Shown: one piece after another, positions 60,711 to 64,000 of the stretch
Layout: each line of letters starts with the position of its first letter
How positions within the stretch are numbered: position 1 is the first letter of the stretch
Source of the DNA: Streptosporangium roseum DSM 43021
GTDB lineage: Bacteria > Actinomycetota > Actinomycetes > Streptosporangiales > Streptosporangiaceae
Assembly: GCF_000024865.1 (NCBI RefSeq)
Contig: NC_013595.1
Coordinates: 6,262,001 to 6,326,000 of the forward strand
DNA length: 64,000 bases
Reading direction: 5' to 3'
Translations under genes and position numbers: made by a program
Notes under the pieces: generated by a model
Databases searched by the model: none
The model's input: only the letters and a program-made list of their open reading frames with translations
Told to the model about the DNA's origin: nothing

Positions 60711-61681
60711 TCGACGAGGTGCGCCTCAGGATGGCGGAGGAGGGGATCGACGCCCTGGTGCTGCGCCCCTCCCCCGACTTCCGCTACCTGGGAGGGCAGG
60801 GCGACGGATATCTCGTCCTGCCCCTCCGGGGCCCGCTGGAGACTGCGGCCGGCCCGCTGGAGGCGGCGGCGCTCATCCCCTCCTCCGCCCGTCGCGTCGG
60901 GGTGGACCCCGAGATGCGGGCCTGGGAGCTGTTCTCCCTGCGGGTTAAGGCCGAACTGGTGCTGGCCTCGGTCGTGCTCGCCCCGCTCCGGCTGCTCAGG
61001 GGGCCGGCGGAGGTCGCGGCGACGGAACGCGCGGCGTCGGCGGCGGACGCGGTCCTGCTCATGGCGCGCGAGCTGGCGTGGTTCGGCACCACCGAGCGCG
61101 CGATGGCCCGGCGGCTGTGGGCGATGATGGTCGAGACGGGCTGCGAGGAGGTGCTGTCGGTGCTCGTCGCGGCCGGAGAGCACAGCGCCGTCCCCCGGCA
61201 CGTGCCGTGCGACCGCGTGATCAATCCGGGCGACGCGCTTCTGGTCTCGGTCTGCGGGAGATGGGGGAACCACTGCTCGGAGGTCGCCCGCGTCTTCGCG
61301 GTGGCCGAGCCGCCCGAGGACTTCGAGGCGATGTACTCGGTCGTCCTGTCCGCCCAGCGCGCCGCCCTCGACTCGCTGCGGCCCGGCGTGACGGCGGCGG
61401 AGGTCGGCAGGGCCGCCCAGGAGGTGATCGAGGGCAGCGGCTACGGCCGCTACGCCGCCGAGCGGCCGGGACGGGGCGTCGGCCTCGGCCAGGACGAGCG
61501 TCCGTGGCTCGCCTCCGGCGACACGACCGTGCTCGCCCCCGGCATGACGGTGTGCGTCGAACCGGCGATCTACCTGCCCGAGCTGTTCGGCGCGCGGGTG
61601 GCCGACGTCGTGGTGTGCGCCCCCGCCGGGGCGCAACGGCTCAGCGGGAGCTCGCAGGCCCTCCACGTCCTCGACCACTGA
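60707..61681 (+). CDS. M24-fold (Xaa-Pro peptidase/creatinase-like) protein lacking most metal ligands
   Basis: 324 residues with the pita-bread fold of methionine aminopeptidase/aminopeptidase P. The N-terminal creatinase-type part has IDALVLRPSPDFRYLGG. The five usual metal ligands align with S181, E192, R256, E285 and A299 (expected D, D, H, E, E): VSVCGRWGNHCSEVARVF, GRGVGLGQDERPW, VCVEPAIYLP and ARVADVVV. Only E285 is unchanged and E192 is conservative. A di-metal peptidase is thus unlikely; a creatinase-like metal-free hydrolase or a binding role is possible. The ATGA overlap with DppF links it to peptide uptake. Confidence 0.82.
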   Translation: MIDEVRLRMAEEGIDALVLRPSPDFRYLGGQGDGYLVLPLRGPLETAAGPLEAAALIPSSARRVGVDPEMRAWELFSLRVKAELVLASVVLAPLRLLRGPAEVAATERAASAADAVLLMARELAWFGTTERAMARRLWAMMVETGCEEVLSVLVAAGEHSAVPRHVPCDRVINPGDALLVSVCGRWGNHCSEVARVFAVAEPPEDFEAMYSVVLSAQRAALDSLRPGVTAAEVGRAAQEVIEGSGYGRYAAERPGRGVGLGQDERPWLASGDTTVLAPGMTVCVEPAIYLPELFGARVADVVVCAPAGAQRLSGSSQALHVLDH

Positions 61682-61695
61682 GCGGGCGGGCCGGC

Positions 61696-61739
61696 CCGTA
61701 CTCCCCGGCGGGGGGAGCACGGCCTCCCGGGGAGTACGG
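61696..61739. terminator. Bidirectional terminator
   Basis: 13-bp perfect inverted repeat (CCGTACTCCCCGG at 61696-61708 and its complement at 61727-61739) between the convergent M24-type and MFS genes. Confidence 0.7.
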
Positions 61740-61791
61740 CCATCGGGGGGAGGGCGGCCATCGGGGGGAGTGCGGCGGAGGCCGTACTCGA

Positions 61792-62985
61792 TCAGCCGGC
61801 CGGCAGCGCCACGACGGCGGGTCCGAACGCGGTCCCCAGCAGGTAGCACAGGGTGAACAGGCCGATCGCGGCCGGTCTGTGCTCTTCGGGGACCGCCGAG
61901 GTGGCACGGACCGCCAGCACGCCCTGGCCCGAGGACGCCGCGATCGAGGCGGCGGCCTGGGCGACCAGAAGACCGGGAACCCACGAGACGGAGACCGCGG
62001 CCAGGGCCGCCGCGACACCGGTGGCGGCCAGTGCCATGATCATCAGGTGGGGCCGTATCCGGGCGGACGCCGCCACCACGAACCACGACAGCGCGCCGCC
62101 GAACAGCAGCGGCCACACCATGGCCACGCCGATCTGCGCGGACGACCAGGTCGTCAGCTCCGACAGCCGGACCGGCAGCGCATAGACCAGCCCGAAGTTG
62201 CCCACGGCCAGGGCGAAGGCCAGTCCCGCGGCCCCCAGGAACCGGGGCGCGCGGACCAGGGCGGCCGGCACGAAACCCGCCGGCCGGATCCGCAGATGCA
62301 TCCCGAGCGCCGTCGCCGCGGCGACCGCGCACAGTCCGGCGGCCACGGGCTGGTGCGGCACGGCCACCAGCGCGGTGACCAGCCCGGTCAGCACCACCAC
62401 GCCGATCACGTCGAACCGTCCGGCCGACGGCGCGGACCGGACCTCCTGCCGCAGCACGGCGGGCACCGCCAGCACGGCCACGACCGGCAGGGCGAGCACG
62501 ACCCGCCAGGACAGCAGATCGCTGACCAGCGACCCGGCCAGCGGGGAGACGGAGCCGACCACGGCGAGCGAGGCCGTGGCCACGCCCATCCGGCGAGGGG
62601 AGTCAGCCAGCTGCATGGCGATCGCCGTCAGCCCCGCGGCGCCCAGCGCCTGCGCGGCGGCGGCGAGGAGGAGGACGGGCAGGCTGGGGGCGACGAGAGC
62701 GAGGCCCGCCCCGATCAGGGCGAGCAGGGCGCAAACCGCCGCCGTGCCACGCATGCCGCGGTGGCCGACCAGCCCTGACATCAGCGGCGTCCCCACCGCG
62801 ATGCCCCACCCGAACACCGTCACCAGCCAGGTCGCCTCCCCCGTCGAGACCCCCAGGCCGCCGGCCACCTCGCCCAGGATGAGCGCCGGTCCCGCGATCC
62901 CGAACGACATCGGCCCGGCCAGCACCGCCAGCCAGACCGCGGAGACCCCGGCGTGCCGCGGCGGAGCCGTGGGCGGAGCGCTCAT
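61792..62985 (-). CDS. MFS transporter, drug-efflux type
   Basis: 397-residue membrane protein with twelve predicted helices, beginning VSAVWLAVLAGPMSFGIAGP. The segment VFGWGIAVGTPLMSGLVGHRG and the GxxxGPxxG-like VGSVSPLAGSLVSDLLSWRV are typical of the DHA1/DHA2-type exporters. The start ATG 62985 overlaps the stop of the upstream reductase gene by 4 nt. It may export the product or substrate of the coupled reductase. Specificity is unknown. Confidence 0.85.
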   Translation of the reverse strand: MSAPPTAPPRHAGVSAVWLAVLAGPMSFGIAGPALILGEVAGGLGVSTGEATWLVTVFGWGIAVGTPLMSGLVGHRGMRGTAAVCALLALIGAGLALVAPSLPVLLLAAAAQALGAAGLTAIAMQLADSPRRMGVATASLAVVGSVSPLAGSLVSDLLSWRVVLALPVVAVLAVPAVLRQEVRSAPSAGRFDVIGVVVLTGLVTALVAVPHQPVAAGLCAVAAATALGMHLRIRPAGFVPAALVRAPRFLGAAGLAFALAVGNFGLVYALPVRLSELTTWSSAQIGVAMVWPLLFGGALSWFVVAASARIRPHLMIMALAATGVAAALAAVSVSWVPGLLVAQAAASIAASSGQGVLAVRATSAVPEEHRPAAIGLFTLCYLLGTAFGPAVVALPAG

Positions 62986-64000
62986 CTGGCTCCCAGCGTC
63001 GGGTAGTCGGTGTAACCGCGGTGGTCGCCGCCGTAGAAGGAGGCGGGGTCGGGCTCGTTGTAGGGGCCCCCGGCCTTGACGCGCTCGGGCAGGTCGGGGT
63101 TCGCCAGCCACAGCGCGCCGAGGCTGACCGCGTCGCACAGGCCCTCACGGAGCACCGCGGCCGCCGCGCCGATCCTCTCCTCGGCGGTGTCGCCCGGGTT
63201 GAGGATCAGCGTGCCCGGCCACGCGGCCCGGACCAGTTCGGTGATCTCCCGGTCGAACTCCATGATGTGCACGTAGGCCGGCTCGAACGGCGCCAGCGCG
63301 CGCATCAGGGCCGGATACACCTCGGCCGGGTCATGTTCCCGGATGCCGTTGTTGGGGTTGGCGGGGGAGATGCGGACGCCGACCCGCTCCGGCCCGATCG
63401 CGTCGGTGACCGCCCCGACGACCTCGGCCGCGAAGCGGATCCGGTTCTCCACCGAGCCGCCGTAGGAGTCGGAGCGGACGTTGGCGCTGCCGCACAGGAA
63501 CTGATGGAGCAGATAGCCGTTGGCGGCGTGCAGCTCCACCCCGTCGAACCCGGCCTCCATCGCGTTCCTCGCGGCCGCGACGAAGTCCTCGACCGTCGCG
63601 GCGATGTCCGCGAGCGTCATCTCCCGCGGGGTGGGGTGGTCGAGCATGCCCTCCCTGGTGAAGATCTGCCCGCCGGACGCGACCGCCGAAGGGGCCACGG
63701 GCAGCGCCCCGTCCGGGTAGAGACACGGATGGCCGATCCTGCCGGCGTGCATCAGCTGCGCGAAGATCCGGCCGCCCCCGCCGTGGACGGCATCGGTGAC
63801 CCGGCGCCACGCCCCGACCTGCTCCGGCGAGTGCAGGCCCGGGGTGTCGATGTAGCCCTGGCCGATCACCGAGGGCTGGATGCCCTCCGTGATGATCAGA
63901 CCGGCGGCGGCCCGTTGCCCGTAATACTCGGCCGTCAGATCGGTCACCAGCCCGCCGATCGCACGGCTGCGTGTCATCGGCGCCATCACCAGGCGGTTGG
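62982..64000 (-). CDS. Old yellow enzyme family NADH:flavin oxidoreductase (5' end outside window)
   Basis: FMN enzyme that reduces activated C=C bonds or nitro groups with NAD(P)H. About 339 residues are visible. The frame continues past the right edge through NRLVMAPMTRSRA, which is the normal continuation of the family N-terminus, so the true start is beyond 64000. Family markers are HAANGYLLHQFLCGSANVRS, YGGSVENRIRFAAEV and FAQLMHAGRIGHP. Its stop overlaps the MFS start (ATGA), making a reductase-exporter pair of the NemA type. Confidence 0.9.
   Translation of the reverse strand, partial: NRLVMAPMTRSRAIGGLVTDLTAEYYGQRAAAGLIITEGIQPSVIGQGYIDTPGLHSPEQVGAWRRVTDAVHGGGGRIFAQLMHAGRIGHPCLYPDGALPVAPSAVASGGQIFTREGMLDHPTPREMTLADIAATVEDFVAAARNAMEAGFDGVELHAANGYLLHQFLCGSANVRSDSYGGSVENRIRFAAEVVGAVTDAIGPERVGVRISPANPNNGIREHDPAEVYPALMRALAPFEPAYVHIMEFDREITELVRAAWPGTLILNPGDTAEERIGAAAAVLREGLCDAVSLGALWLANPDLPERVKAGGPYNEPDPASFYGGDHRGYTDYPTLGAR

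Noticed and set aside
1..64000. tRNA, rRNA or secondary-metabolite cluster
   Set aside because: No cloverleaf or rRNA-like sequence was seen and no PKS, NRPS or terpene core enzyme is present.

Overview
This is a 64 kb stretch of very GC-rich bacterial chromosome. Dense genes, frequent GTG starts, 4-7 nt start/stop overlaps, an Lsr2 nucleoid protein, a DUF574-type methyltransferase and lipoproteins with actinobacterial lipoboxes all point to a filamentous actinomycete, perhaps of the Streptosporangiales type (the order is an inference). No rRNA, tRNA, CRISPR array or phage module was seen.

Left part (1-18 kb): single genes and pairs. They include a partial XRE/TPR regulator, a carotenoid oxygenase, a bacterioferritin-like protein convergent with it, a decayed maltokinase-cap fragment ending in a long hairpin, and two aminoglycoside-phosphotransferase-fold kinases. 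There is also a translationally coupled pair made of a membrane-anchored protein and a large secreted PQQ-type propeller protein. A propeller lipoprotein, a MarC transporter, an arginine deiminase, an HTH protein with a nested palindromic operator, a StyA-like flavin monooxygenase, a YihY protein and a low-molecular-weight tyrosine phosphatase follow.

Central catabolic run (18.3-34.3 kb, + strand): a promoter-proximal 17-bp inverted repeat precedes an alcohol dehydrogenase, a sugar-type ABC importer without its own ATPase, an enolase-superfamily dehydratase, a GntR/FCD regulator, an aldehyde dehydrogenase and a DUF2804 protein. Next come GlpD, a coupled 38-codon ORF, GlpK, a class III CoA-transferase and a glutaryl-CoA-dehydrogenase-like enzyme. 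Most junctions overlap by 4-7 nt. A TnpB-only IS200/IS605-type element sits in reverse orientation between the DUF2804 gene and glpD; removing it restores a gap of about 25 bp. The run suggests oxidation and dehydration of an imported polyol, sugar or sugar acid, with glycerol and glutarate branches attached.

34-54 kb: lsr2 with strong hairpins; an orphan molybdopterin-type large subunit and an acyl-CoA dehydrogenase divergent from a TetR gene that carries an in-frame 33-bp repeat array; a quinone/enone-type oxidoreductase divergent from MarR with two matching operators; small secreted proteins; VOC proteins; and a second TetR. The 45.7-50 kb section is a mobile-element graveyard: an IS5-like remnant, an intact IS1182 element with a 5-bp flank duplication, and an ISL3-type C-terminal fragment. 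A FAD monooxygenase-TetR pair with a palindromic operator, a DUF574 methyltransferase whose 3' end is tandemly repeated, and an orphan HicA-like fragment follow.

54-64 kb: an Lrp/AsnC regulator divergent from a complete five-gene oligopeptide ABC transporter. The transporter operon ends in an M24-fold protein that lacks most of its metal ligands. Beyond a terminator, an MFS exporter and an old-yellow-enzyme reductase (running off the right edge) are coupled on the - strand.
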